The notes under the pieces: model-generated
Seen by the model: only the letters and a program-made list of their open reading frames with translations
What the model was told of the DNA's origin: nothing
The model's database searches: none
Translations under genes and position numbers: made by a program
Shown: positions 1 to 7,671 of the stretch, piece by piece
How the letters are laid out: every line of letters begins with the position of its first letter
Position numbering within the stretch: the first letter of the stretch is position 1
Source of the DNA: Fimbriimonadaceae bacterium
GTDB taxonomy: Bacteria > Armatimonadota > Fimbriimonadia > Fimbriimonadales > Fimbriimonadaceae
Direction: 5' to 3'
Assembly (NCBI GenBank): GCA_019638775.1
Contig: JAHBTD010000003.1
Coordinates: 372,001-436,000 of the forward strand
Length of the DNA stretch: 64,000 nucleotides

Positions 1-1156
1 CTGTTGCGATGGCATCATCGTTGAAGTCAAACATCGGCGTATGCACGTTCGGATAGTGACCCTGCCCAACCGGGACTAGGCCAAGTTGGAAGAAGCATGC
101 CGGGATTTCGTAGCCGTAGTAGCTAAAATCTTCGCCTCCCATCGTTGGCACGGCATTGCTATCGACAAACTCTGGTCCAAGCACACTGCTGGCAACTTTC
201 ACAAAGTGCGCTGTTGCCCCCGGATCGTTCATCGTCACTGGGTAACCCTCATGCCAGTTGATCTCAGCGGTTGCCCCAAATGCCTCGGCGACTGAGCTTA
301 CAATCTCCTTAAAGCGCTTTTCCGCATACGCCCGAGTATCGGGCAGCATCGTACGGATTGTTCCATTGAGCCAGGCAGTCTGAGGGATGATATTCTCGGC
401 GGTGCCCGCCTTAAACTGACCGACGGTAAGCACGATCGAATCGAACGGGTCCGTGTTTCGAGATGCGATCGTCTGCAGTGCAGTGACGATATGTGCAGCC
501 ACGACAACCGGGTCGATCGTGGTGTTGGGAGCGGCGGCGTGCCCGCCTACACCCTTAACGGTTACTTCGAAGGTGTTTGTGGCCGCCATGAGCGCTCCAG
601 TTCGGGTGGCCACGTGCCCGATACGAACGGTTGTCCAACCATGCAGGCCAAAGATCATTTTGGCTTTGTGAGGAAAGATTGAGCCATTGAGGACGCCGTC
701 GTTGCACATCTCTCTTCCACCAGCGCCCCCCTCCTCAGCAGGTTGAAAAACGAGCAGAGTATTGTTGGGTCGATCTTGCGTCTTTGCCAGTGCCCGAGCG
801 ACGCCGATAAGGATGGACGTGTGTCCATCGTGTCCGCAGGCGTGCATCTTCCCAGGGATCGTTGAGCCGTAGAGTTTGCCCGTCTCCTCGTGGATCGGCA
901 AAGCGTCCATATCCGCGCGCAGCGCAATCGTGGATGCGGAGCTGGGGTCTTTGGTGGTCGCAGGAAGAAAGCCCAAGACGCCAGTACCTTTGGCAAGCCC
1001 CGCTTTGAACTCTATGCCTGCTTTGGTCAGCTCGCGTTGGACAAGCTCGCTGGTTCTGTGCTCCTCAAACATCAGTTCGGGGTGCTTGTGGAGATCGTGA
1101 CGAATAGCTACGATTTCAGCGAGTTCACTTTGGACTCTTTCGGCGATGGCACTCAT
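1..1156 (-). CDS. M20-family metal-dependent amidohydrolase (partial, 3' end outside window)
   Basis: Hydrolyses the amide bond of N-acyl amino acids or similar substrates (hippurate hydrolase/IAA-amino acid hydrolase type, peptidase M20D); probably cytosolic with two divalent metals. Reading the minus strand from the ATG at 1154-1156 gives MSAIAERVQSELAEIVAIRH, then the family motif HDLHKHPEL, RADMDALPI, the metal ligand motif ACGHDGHT, QPAEEGGAGG, HGW, GHAAAP, and near the window edge GGEDFSYY and GLVPVGQ. The order and spacing match the family. The stop codon lies beyond base 1, so only the last few dozen residues should be missing. It is divergent from the lipoamide dehydrogenase gene. 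Substrate cannot be deduced from sequence. Confidence 0.9.
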   Translation of the reverse strand, partial: MSAIAERVQSELAEIVAIRHDLHKHPELMFEEHRTSELVQRELTKAGIEFKAGLAKGTGVLGFLPATTKDPSSASTIALRADMDALPIHEETGKLYGSTIPGKMHACGHDGHTSILIGVARALAKTQDRPNNTLLVFQPAEEGGAGGREMCNDGVLNGSIFPHKAKMIFGLHGWTTVRIGHVATRTGALMAATNTFEVTVKGVGGHAAAPNTTIDPVVVAAHIVTALQTIASRNTDPFDSIVLTVGQFKAGTAENIIPQTAWLNGTIRTMLPDTRAYAEKRFKEIVSSVAEAFGATAEINWHEGYPVTMNDPGATAHFVKVASSVLGPEFVDSNAVPTMGGEDFSYYGYEIPACFFQLGLVPVGQGHYPNVHTPMFDFNDDAIAT

Positions 1157-1401
1157 AGAGTGAGCGTACCCCGTGGGGCAATTCGCAATTTTCGCCACTC
1201 AGGATGCTATCGCGTCCTGTTAGGTTCGCGGGCCTCCTGGTAGACTCAGGCTGTGCCGAAAGGCAATTCGAGGGCCGAATGGACCGTGCGGATGAATCGC
1301 TCGAACCTACCGCAAGCGCAACAACCGCGTCCGTGGTTCATCTCTCTGCCCTCATTCAGCAGATTTCCAATATTCCTGCCCCAGAGGAGCAAGAGCAACC
1401 C

Positions 1402-2817
1402 ATGCCCACAGACAACTTCGATGCAGATATCATCGTCATTGGCGCCGGACCCGGCGGCTACGTCGCTGCCATTCGTGCAGCCCAGCTTGGAGCGAAGGTC
1501 ACCGTAGTCGAGAAGGAGTATCTCGGCGGCACCTGTCTTAATTGGGGCTGTATCCCATCCAAAGCTCTGATTGCCTCTGCTGAGGCTTACCAGCACACGA
1601 AGCATCTGGACGCTTTTGGCGTCTCGATCAAAGGCGATGTGACGTTCGATTTCGACAAGATCAACGCACGAAAGGACAAGATCGTCCAAGCCCAGCGTGG
1701 TGGCATTGGCATGTTGTTCAAAAAGAACGGCGTGACCCATGTCGAAGGTTTTGCCTCCTTCGTCGACAAGAACACGATTGAAGTGGAGAAGGACGGCAAG
1801 AAAACGAAGCTCCGAGCTAAGAGCTTCATTCTCGCCAGCGGCTCGACGATCATCGTGCCCAAGATTCCAGGCCTTGAAGGCGGACGAAAGGAAGGCATCT
1901 GGACGAGCGACGATGCCGTCACCGCTCCCCACCTGCCCAAGAAGATGGTTATCATCGGTGGGGGTGTTATCGGGGTCGAATTCAGCTACGTTTTCAATGC
2001 CCTTGGCTGCGACACAACCGTCGTGGAGATGATGCCGAACCTGATCCCCATGATGGACGAGGACTTGAGCAAAGAGCTTGGCAAGCTGCTCGGTCGGCAG
2101 GGCGTGAAGATCATGACCGGCAGCGCAGTCGAGAAGCTCGCCAAGACCAAAAACGGTTGGAAAGTGTCCGTTAAGAGCGGTGGCGAAACTTCCGAGATCG
2201 AGACCGAGGTGGTGCTCGTTGCCGTTGGCCGTCGCGCCTTCACCGACAACCAGAACCTCGACAAAATCGGAGTCAAGACAAGCCGGATGGGTGTGGAAGT
2301 CGATGACACCATGCGAAGCAGCGTGCCGAACATCTTTGCCATTGGAGACGTGAATGGAATCATTCAGCTCGCCCACGTTGCCAGTTATCAAGCCCAAGTC
2401 GCTGCGGAGAACGCCGTGAATGGGGGACAGCGCAAAGCCGACCATAAAGCCATCCCGAACTGTATCTACACCGTTCCCGAAGTCGCCTCTGTTGGGCTCA
2501 CCGAGGGTCAAGCCAAGGAGCAAGGATACGATGTCCAAGTGGGCAAATTCATGTTCCGCCCGCTTGGCAAGGCAATGGCCAGCACCCACCAAGATGGCTT
2601 TGTCAAAGTCGTTGCGGAGAGGAAATATGGCGAGGTCTTAGGTGTCCATATGCTCGGACACGGTGTGACCGATATGATTCATCAGGCCGTAGTTGCGATT
2701 AAGCTTGAGGCAACGCTGGATGTGATGGTGGACACGATCCACGCACACCCGACCATGAGCGAAGCCGTGCTGGAGGCGTATGAAGACGCCATCGGCCACG
2801 CGATCCACAAAATGTAA
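1402..2817 (+). CDS. lpdA: Dihydrolipoyl dehydrogenase (E3)
   Basis: FAD flavoprotein that reoxidises dihydrolipoamide with NAD+ in the 2-oxoacid dehydrogenase complexes and the glycine cleavage system. The product is 471 aa, the usual length. Visible are the FAD-binding GAGPGGYVAAI, the redox-active disulfide GGTCLNWGCIPSKAL, the NAD-binding GGGVIGVEF, the second FAD motif with AIGDVNG, and the C-terminal HAHPTMSEA with the catalytic His-Glu. The ATG at 1402 is preferred because AGAGGAGCAAG lies just upstream and family homology begins there; an in-frame ATG at 1204 would add 66 residues unrelated to the family. No E1 or E2 partner gene is in the window. Confidence 0.97.
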   Translation: MPTDNFDADIIVIGAGPGGYVAAIRAAQLGAKVTVVEKEYLGGTCLNWGCIPSKALIASAEAYQHTKHLDAFGVSIKGDVTFDFDKINARKDKIVQAQRGGIGMLFKKNGVTHVEGFASFVDKNTIEVEKDGKKTKLRAKSFILASGSTIIVPKIPGLEGGRKEGIWTSDDAVTAPHLPKKMVIIGGGVIGVEFSYVFNALGCDTTVVEMMPNLIPMMDEDLSKELGKLLGRQGVKIMTGSAVEKLAKTKNGWKVSVKSGGETSEIETEVVLVAVGRRAFTDNQNLDKIGVKTSRMGVEVDDTMRSSVPNIFAIGDVNGIIQLAHVASYQAQVAAENAVNGGQRKADHKAIPNCIYTVPEVASVGLTEGQAKEQGYDVQVGKFMFRPLGKAMASTHQDGFVKVVAERKYGEVLGVHMLGHGVTDMIHQAVVAIKLEATLDVMVDTIHAHPTMSEAVLEAYEDAIGHAIHKM

Positions 2818-2909
2818 ACCTACGGATGTCGGAGTTTCGGGCGCGAGGTTGCGTCCGAAACCCACACTCACGAGGTAACGTTGAACGGAGCTTGGTGCAA
2901 GGGTTGTCC

Positions 2910-3305
2910 ATGAATGCTCCCCCCGGACTGCTGATCACAATAGACTGGCTGGACAGCCACGACTGGATACCCTACGATCTCCAAGGTGGTGTGTTGGAGA
3001 TCGCTCCCAACGGGCATCAAGGATTCTCGATTACTGTTCAGTCAAGTGGCGCTGGGTTTGACGTAACCTGCCAAGGGTGGAAAATGTACTCAGGCGTACA
3101 GCACGACCAAGTTTCCCAACTCGTGGCTTGGCTGGTTTCCTCAAAAGCACGACTGCAAATCGACCTTGTTGTCGGTTCTCCGGTGTGCTACACCCTCCAG
3201 ACTTTCGACGGCTCAAAGTGGCTTAACTCCAAGGAAGTCAAAAAAGTCAACCTTGGCTTCTGGAAACAAAAGACGACTCAGTTCTTTACAAACGGCTACG
3301 TGTGA
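2910..3305 (+). CDS. Hypothetical protein, 131 aa
   Basis: I do not recognise this protein. It is soluble, with no signal peptide or membrane segment, and rich in beta-type alternation (LLITIDWLDS, FSITVQSSG, LQIDLVVGS). Two cysteines are not in a metal-binding arrangement. The ATG at 2910 is chosen because the 28 residues before it, in an open frame from 2826, look like read-through of an intergenic region. It lies between lpdA and queF on the same strand with gaps of about 90 bases on each side, so it may be its own transcription unit. Confidence 0.6.
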   Translation: MNAPPGLLITIDWLDSHDWIPYDLQGGVLEIAPNGHQGFSITVQSSGAGFDVTCQGWKMYSGVQHDQVSQLVAWLVSSKARLQIDLVVGSPVCYTLQTFDGSKWLNSKEVKKVNLGFWKQKTTQFFTNGYV

Positions 3306-3397
3306 TTCATCTCCCGCTCAGCAGGCGTCATCTCTGAGCAGGTGGGGCCATCGTCACCTGTCAGTTCGGCTGCTCTCTGGTACAACCACCGACAAGC

Positions 3398-3754
3398 ATG
3401 ACAACCATTGAGACCTTTGCCAACCCCGCGCCTCAGCGTGATTACGTGATCTCACACATCTGCCCAGAGTTCACCAGCGTATGCCCCAAGACCGGACTAC
3501 CCGACTTCGCGACCATCGAGCTTGACTATGTTCCCGATCAGGAATGCATCGAACTCAAAGCGCTCAAGTACTACTATTTCAGCTTCCGCGATCAGGGAAT
3601 CTTCTATGAAGCGGTCACAAACCAACTCCTTGACGAACTCTCTGCGGCTTGTAAACCCCGCTGGATGCGCGTCACAGGCCGTTTTGCCGTACGGGGTGGG
3701 ATTAGCTCAGTCATCGTCGCAGAGATGGGCGAACGTCCGTCCCACGTTCGCTGA
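3398..3754 (+). CDS. queF: NADPH-dependent 7-cyano-7-deazaguanine reductase (preQ1 synthase)
   Basis: Reduces the nitrile of preQ0 to the aminomethyl group of preQ1 in queuosine biosynthesis; a cytosolic, T-fold enzyme. At 118 aa this is the short, unimodular type. The motif [16 protein letters not shown] contains the catalytic Cys (about residue 29) that forms the thioimide and the Asp about seven residues later. The signature [20 protein letters not shown] is the NADPH/substrate motif of QueF. queA, a later step of the same pathway, is 23 kb downstream in this window (26402-27415); the two are not in one operon. I saw no convincing preQ1 riboswitch in the 92-base leader. Confidence 0.95.
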   Translation: MTTIETFANPAPQRDYVISHICPEFTSVCPKTGLPDFATIELDYVPDQECIELKALKYYYFSFRDQGIFYEAVTNQLLDELSAACKPRWMRVTGRFAVRGGISSVIVAEMGERPSHVR

Positions 3755-3857
3755 AGCCTCTGGCTGAGGTATCCTTCGTGATCGTTTGACAGCATTTGTC
3801 GAGGTGTGAACGGTTGGACCGCGTTCCCGCGACAAGTAGAGAGTTTTTAGGTGAAAG

Positions 3858-4157
3858 ATGCGAGTTAAGAACAAAGAGATTCGACAGCGACGCCAGCGCA
3901 AAGAGCAGCGCGTGAGAGAGATCATCAAGCAGCTCAAGGCCGAAGCGGCGGGCAAATCCAAGACCGAAAAGGCAGCCGCAAAGAAGGCCAAGACCGCCAA
4001 GCCTGCTCCGAAGCCCAAGGCCGAGAAAGCCGAAAAGGTAGAAGCGCCCACTGAGGCCGTGGCCGTCGAAGAAGCAGCCGCTCCTGCTCCCGCAGAAAAG
4101 CCCAAGAAGGCCCCGGCAAAGCCCAAAGCCAAGAAAGAAGAAGCACCGTCTGAGTAG
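3858..4157 (+). CDS. Small basic Lys/Ala/Pro/Glu-rich protein, 99 aa
   Basis: Starts with a strongly basic helix (MRVKNKEIRQRRQRKEQRVR) and continues as low-complexity sequence made of K, A, P and E, with alternating basic and acidic patches. It is probably largely disordered. A good ribosome-binding site (AGGTGAAAG) precedes the ATG. The basic N-terminus somewhat resembles small basic proteins of Planctomycetes-type bacteria, and the tail recalls histone-H1-like proteins, but neither assignment is secure. A nucleic-acid or ribosome-associated role is only inferred from composition. A hairpin follows its stop codon. Confidence 0.7.
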   Translation: MRVKNKEIRQRRQRKEQRVREIIKQLKAEAAGKSKTEKAAAKKAKTAKPAPKPKAEKAEKVEAPTEAVAVEEAAAPAPAEKPKKAPAKPKAKKEEAPSE

Positions 4158-4170
4158 CTTAAACTGTTTT

Positions 4171-4218
4171 GAGTGTTTAGTCTTCAAGCCCGCTTGGGCA
4201 CGCCAAGGCTAAACACTC
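4171..4218. terminator. Hairpin between convergent genes
   Basis: GAGTGTTTAG at 4171-4180 pairs perfectly with CTAAACACTC at 4209-4218, with an inner small stem GCCC-GCTT-GGGC. It lies between the basic protein gene on the plus strand and sufE on the minus strand, so it could terminate both. There is no long T run, which lowers confidence. Confidence 0.5.
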
Positions 4219-4222
4219 GAAA

Positions 4223-4648
4223 CTAAGCGCTCTTTGCGAGCGCTTTTGTCATCCTCACAATCCCCATCAGCCCCATGCTCTTGCCCATCGAGAGCTCACG
4301 CCCAAAGATCTCGTAAACGATCTCATCGGGCACCTCCTGTATCTCGTCTGGACTCTTACCGGATAACGCGCCGTCCAGGATCGCGCACAGCGCCATTGCC
4401 GAGACCCCTTGCGGATTGTCAACAGCATAGTACGCCTTGATGCCCTCCCCTACGCGCCTGACCCACACAAAGACCTCTGACTCGCACCCTGGCACTCTAT
4501 TGGCCTCAGGGTAAGGACGCTCAGCGATATCCTTGGGAGGCGCTTGATACTGTTCCGAGTAGGCGATCAGCGTCTGGATGCGATCCTGCTTGTCGGGAAA
4601 CATCGCAAGGGTGTCGAGAACCTCTTGAAGAGCCTCGGGCATCGGCAT
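4223..4648 (-). CDS. sufE: SufE-type cysteine desulfuration protein
   Basis: Accepts persulfide sulfur from a cysteine desulfurase (SufS) and passes it to the SufBCD scaffold for Fe-S cluster assembly. The protein is 141 aa, normal for SufE. It has the conserved pattern of a helical start (LQEVLDTLAMFPDKQDRIQT), the persulfide-accepting Cys in RVPGCESEVFVW, and the C-terminal GREL...GLMGIVRMT helix. The ATG at 4648 begins 2 nt after the stop of the rhodanese gene, so the two are translated from one mRNA. sufC and sufD are 7 kb away on the other strand. Confidence 0.92.
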   Translation of the reverse strand: MPMPEALQEVLDTLAMFPDKQDRIQTLIAYSEQYQAPPKDIAERPYPEANRVPGCESEVFVWVRRVGEGIKAYYAVDNPQGVSAMALCAILDGALSGKSPDEIQEVPDEIVYEIFGRELSMGKSMGLMGIVRMTKALAKSA

Positions 4649-4650
4649 AT

Positions 4651-5514
4651 CTATTTCTCGATCGGAACGCCGACCGTGTTGCCCCATTCCGTCCAACTGC
4701 CATCGTAGTTGCGCACGTTCGGATAGCCAAGCAGGTACTTCAGGACAAACCAAGTGTGGCTGCTCCGTTCGCCAATACGGCAGTAAGCGACAACCTGATC
4801 ATCAGGATCAAGTCCCGCTTCACCCTCATAGATCGCCTTGAGTTCTGCAGCAGACTTGAATGTGCCGTTCTCAGTGTTGACGGCTCGCGCCCAAGGGACG
4901 CTTTTTGCGGTCGGAATATGCCCACCACGAAGCGCTCCCTCGTTGGGATAGTCCGGCATGTGCATTCGTTCACCGGTGAACTCCTCTGGGCTGCGAACGT
5001 CAACCAGCTTGCCTTTGATGTCAAGGTGATGCAAAACGTCGGCGCGGAAAGCGCGGTTACTTAAGTCGTCCCTGTTCTGAGCGTTGTAGACGGCGGACGG
5101 GTAGGTCGGTACTTCCTTGGTTAGCTCGCGCTGCTCGATGAGCCATTTCTGCCTGCCACCATCCATGATCTTGGAGTTGGTGTGCCCAAACAGCGAGAAA
5201 ACCCATAAAGCGTAGGCGGCCCACCAGTTGTTCCGGTCGCCATAGAAAACCACTGTGGTGCTGTTGGAGATACCGTTTCGGGCCATCAACGCCTCGAAGT
5301 CGGCTCGTTGAAGGTAGTCCCTGCGCAGAGGATCGTTGAGATCTCTCGTCCAGTCGATCTCAACTGCACCTGGGATGTGCCCTGACGGGTACAAAAGCGC
5401 GTCTTCGTTAGATTCCACCAGCCGAACATCGGGGTCGTTCGCATGAGCTGCGACCCATTCCGTAGAAACCAGCATATCGGGATTTGCATATCCCCGCGAG
5501 GCGATATCTGACAT
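4651..5514 (-). CDS. Tandem-rhodanese sulfurtransferase
   Basis: Thiosulfate or 3-mercaptopyruvate sulfurtransferase that carries sulfane sulfur on an active-site cysteine. At 287 aa it has two rhodanese domains. The first (about residues 15-130) is structural and lacks the Cys; the second holds the active loop [11 protein letters not shown] (about residues 244-254) and the conserved [17 protein letters not shown] is the thiosulfate-type loop rather than the CGSGVTA type of mercaptopyruvate enzymes. It is directly followed by sufE, so a role in feeding sulfur to Fe-S assembly is a reasonable inference. Confidence 0.93.
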   Translation of the reverse strand: MSDIASRGYANPDMLVSTEWVAAHANDPDVRLVESNEDALLYPSGHIPGAVEIDWTRDLNDPLRRDYLQRADFEALMARNGISNSTTVVFYGDRNNWWAAYALWVFSLFGHTNSKIMDGGRQKWLIEQRELTKEVPTYPSAVYNAQNRDDLSNRAFRADVLHHLDIKGKLVDVRSPEEFTGERMHMPDYPNEGALRGGHIPTAKSVPWARAVNTENGTFKSAAELKAIYEGEAGLDPDDQVVAYCRIGERSSHTWFVLKYLLGYPNVRNYDGSWTEWGNTVGVPIEK

Positions 5515-5569
5515 GCATTGATTCTAGCGGTTAAAGCCAGCAATTTGCACAGCTCCGAGTAACGAGAGG

Positions 5570-5923
5570 CTATGCAGAGAACGCAAGATCGGGGGCTTCA
5601 CCTGGTTGCTGCCTCACTGTTTCTAACTCCCACTTAAGCTGGGTAAGAAGAACCGCTGCCCGCTCAGCCTGCCCATCTGAAAACGCAATGCTAACACGCC
5701 GTCCGACCAGGGCAACACGCTCAGCTCCGATGCTTGATGCTGCAGTAAGAAGCTCGTTAAGGAGCGATTGAGCCCGCAGGCTAATCCCCTCCTCCATCAC
5801 AAGACCTTCGAGCGCCTCAAGCCTCGTGTATGTGTCTTGAACAAACTCTTCAAGGACCCTTTCCGCCGGCTGATTCTCTCCCTTGGCCCTGTTGTATAAA
5901 CGCTCGTAGTCGACTATTTGCAC
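5570..5923 (-). CDS. Hpt-like four-helix protein lacking the phospho-acceptor histidine
   Basis: 117 aa, all predicted helix, GTG start after a GAGG ribosome-binding site. Residues 56-67 (NELLTAASSIGA) align with the HTLKGSSASIGA signature of histidine phosphotransfer domains, followed by GAERVALVGRRV and a terminal helix LLTQLKWELETV as in Hpt proteins. The phospho-accepting His position is Asn56 and the usual Lys-Gly is Leu-Thr, so it cannot relay phosphate if this alignment is right. It could be a pseudo-Hpt that binds a response regulator, or simply an unrelated helical bundle. It lies between the FAD oxidoreductase and rhodanese genes on the same strand. Confidence 0.6.
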   Translation of the reverse strand: MQIVDYERLYNRAKGENQPAERVLEEFVQDTYTRLEALEGLVMEEGISLRAQSLLNELLTAASSIGAERVALVGRRVSIAFSDGQAERAAVLLTQLKWELETVRQQPGEAPDLAFSA

Positions 5924-6030
5924 AGTTAAATTACCTCACCCAACCATTCTTCATTGTAATCATGGCTATCTGGAGCATTGGATGTGAGGCAACTCCTTGC
6001 TTTAGTAGACGCAATTATGGAGTGCTGGTA

Positions 6031-7659
6031 TTAGAGCGGCCCGTAATCTTGCCAGTGCAGCTCAACACCGGTATCAGCTAATCGCTCTTGTAAATCATTC
6101 AGAAATGCAGGAGTAGCGCGTACACTTCGCGGCAGAACCGCCTTACTCAAACTCATCGCGGCAAGATGTCCGGCAGCCTCTCCAATATTCCACTCAACAG
6201 GATGAAGCCGGTAACAGCCGTTGGTGATGTGGGTGACACCAAGATTCTTGCAAGCCGGAATAAGATTGTCAAGCCTCACAGGCACCAGAGCGCCGAGCGG
6301 GATTTCGAACGGTATCGAACTGATGTCGATGGTGTCATATCCCCCAACACAAGGGTGCAGATCGATCCTGTAAGAGCCAATTCCCACACTGTCATAGAAG
6401 GGCTCTGCTGTTCTCCGCTCAGGATTTGATCCAGTTGCGACGTGTTGCTCCAGAATGGTGAATTCCGCTTTTATTCGACGCGATTCCCTGATGTAAGGCG
6501 CCTGGGCAAACCCGTCTGACGTACCTGTGATGGAAGGCTGTAAGCAAAGCCCGGGATAGCCGTGTCCCCCATCAGGACGTTCAGCTTCGGTTTGCAGCCA
6601 GTAGAGCAGACTCAATGAGAGCTGTTTAGCGTCGGCAAGACGACCATCTACTACATCTTGCGACTGGTCGATAATATTCTCAACAAAGTAATCGTTCTGC
6701 GGCCAGTTGACTATTGTGGTATCGATACGCTTATTATCTTCAAAAAGTGAATTATTTACAATTTGTCGATAGTCGAACAATCCCATATTTCTCGCATGTT
6801 CGTATTTAAACAGGGTCCATGTAAGTGGGTTGCCCGTTTGTGGTTGAATCGTTTTCCAATCAAGGATTGGCCCCGCCCAAAACTCAGGCACAAGGGCTCT
6901 CCACCGTTTGTATTGCTGGGGCTCCTCAATCACATGGTCGCCATTCGGGTCAAAGCCCATCGCAAAGCACCACGTCAGCCCTTGAACACAGTTGGGATCT
7001 GCGTCCCCAGGCAGCGCATGAGGCTCCCCAGTATCCTTTTGCGACTCTGCTCCTGAGACGTATTCTGCTCCCGCAAGTGGAAGCAGGTCTCCTAACTCTG
7101 TCGCATCGAGAACCATCTTCGCCAGGATAGTCTCGGAGCTTCCTGTCTCCATGTTCAAAAGCGTTACCGACTTGATAGTGTCGCCATCAACGTCAACCGA
7201 AATCGGGCGTAAAGGAATCAAAACTTCAAGCCATCCTGCGGCGATGGAAGGCATCATCATCCCACCCAAGACTGCGTGCCCGACTCTTGGCTCGTGGCAC
7301 AACTTCGATACCCATCCCGAGCCAGGATTCAGGAAGTTATCGCTCCGCGCCGCGTAGGTCAACGGATAGTAGTCGCGATAATATCGGCGTACTCGGTTGC
7401 GATACTCGCGATAAGTGGCGGTGCAGCCGCACGTTTCAATCCAGGGATGCTCGTCAGGCGGAACAGCTTGCGAGGTGAGTTGCCCGCCAATCCACGGGTA
7501 CTGCTCGGTCATGATGACTTTGTATCCGTACTGGCTTGCGGCGAGAGCCGCCGCGCAGCCTCCGGTGCCACCGCCAACGATCAGGATGTCGCAACTTCGC
7601 TCGCCCATGGAGCATGAGTTTGGCACGGAATACGGCTTGGGGGAATGACGGGATGACAT
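6031..7659 (-). CDS. FAD-dependent oxidoreductase (FAD_oxidored family)
   Basis: Flavoprotein of unknown substrate. After a short lead it shows the dinucleotide-binding DILIVGGGTGGCAAALAA and the TEQYPWIGGQLTSQAV motif typical of the PF12831-type family, common in Planctomycetes and Armatimonadota. The C-terminal region PLGALVPVRLDNLIPACKNL and GAAGHLAA is also family-like. No signal peptide is evident. The ATG at 7659 is 12 nt after the ppk stop; the ATG at 7608, directly before the Rossmann fold, is an alternative start and neither has a good ribosome-binding site. It is probably co-transcribed with ppk. Confidence 0.85.
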   Translation of the reverse strand: MSSRHSPKPYSVPNSCSMGERSCDILIVGGGTGGCAAALAASQYGYKVIMTEQYPWIGGQLTSQAVPPDEHPWIETCGCTATYREYRNRVRRYYRDYYPLTYAARSDNFLNPGSGWVSKLCHEPRVGHAVLGGMMMPSIAAGWLEVLIPLRPISVDVDGDTIKSVTLLNMETGSSETILAKMVLDATELGDLLPLAGAEYVSGAESQKDTGEPHALPGDADPNCVQGLTWCFAMGFDPNGDHVIEEPQQYKRWRALVPEFWAGPILDWKTIQPQTGNPLTWTLFKYEHARNMGLFDYRQIVNNSLFEDNKRIDTTIVNWPQNDYFVENIIDQSQDVVDGRLADAKQLSLSLLYWLQTEAERPDGGHGYPGLCLQPSITGTSDGFAQAPYIRESRRIKAEFTILEQHVATGSNPERRTAEPFYDSVGIGSYRIDLHPCVGGYDTIDISSIPFEIPLGALVPVRLDNLIPACKNLGVTHITNGCYRLHPVEWNIGEAAGHLAAMSLSKAVLPRSVRATPAFLNDLQERLADTGVELHWQDYGPL

Positions 7660-7671
7660 TCCTATGAGGGT

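Noticed and set aside
1246-2592. 448-aa open frame antisense to lpdA
   Set aside because: No recognisable domain; it is the codon-bias shadow of a strong conserved gene on the other strand.
3306-3397. preQ1 riboswitch before queF
   Set aside because: The leader lacks the conserved preQ1 aptamer sequences; only random pairing seen.
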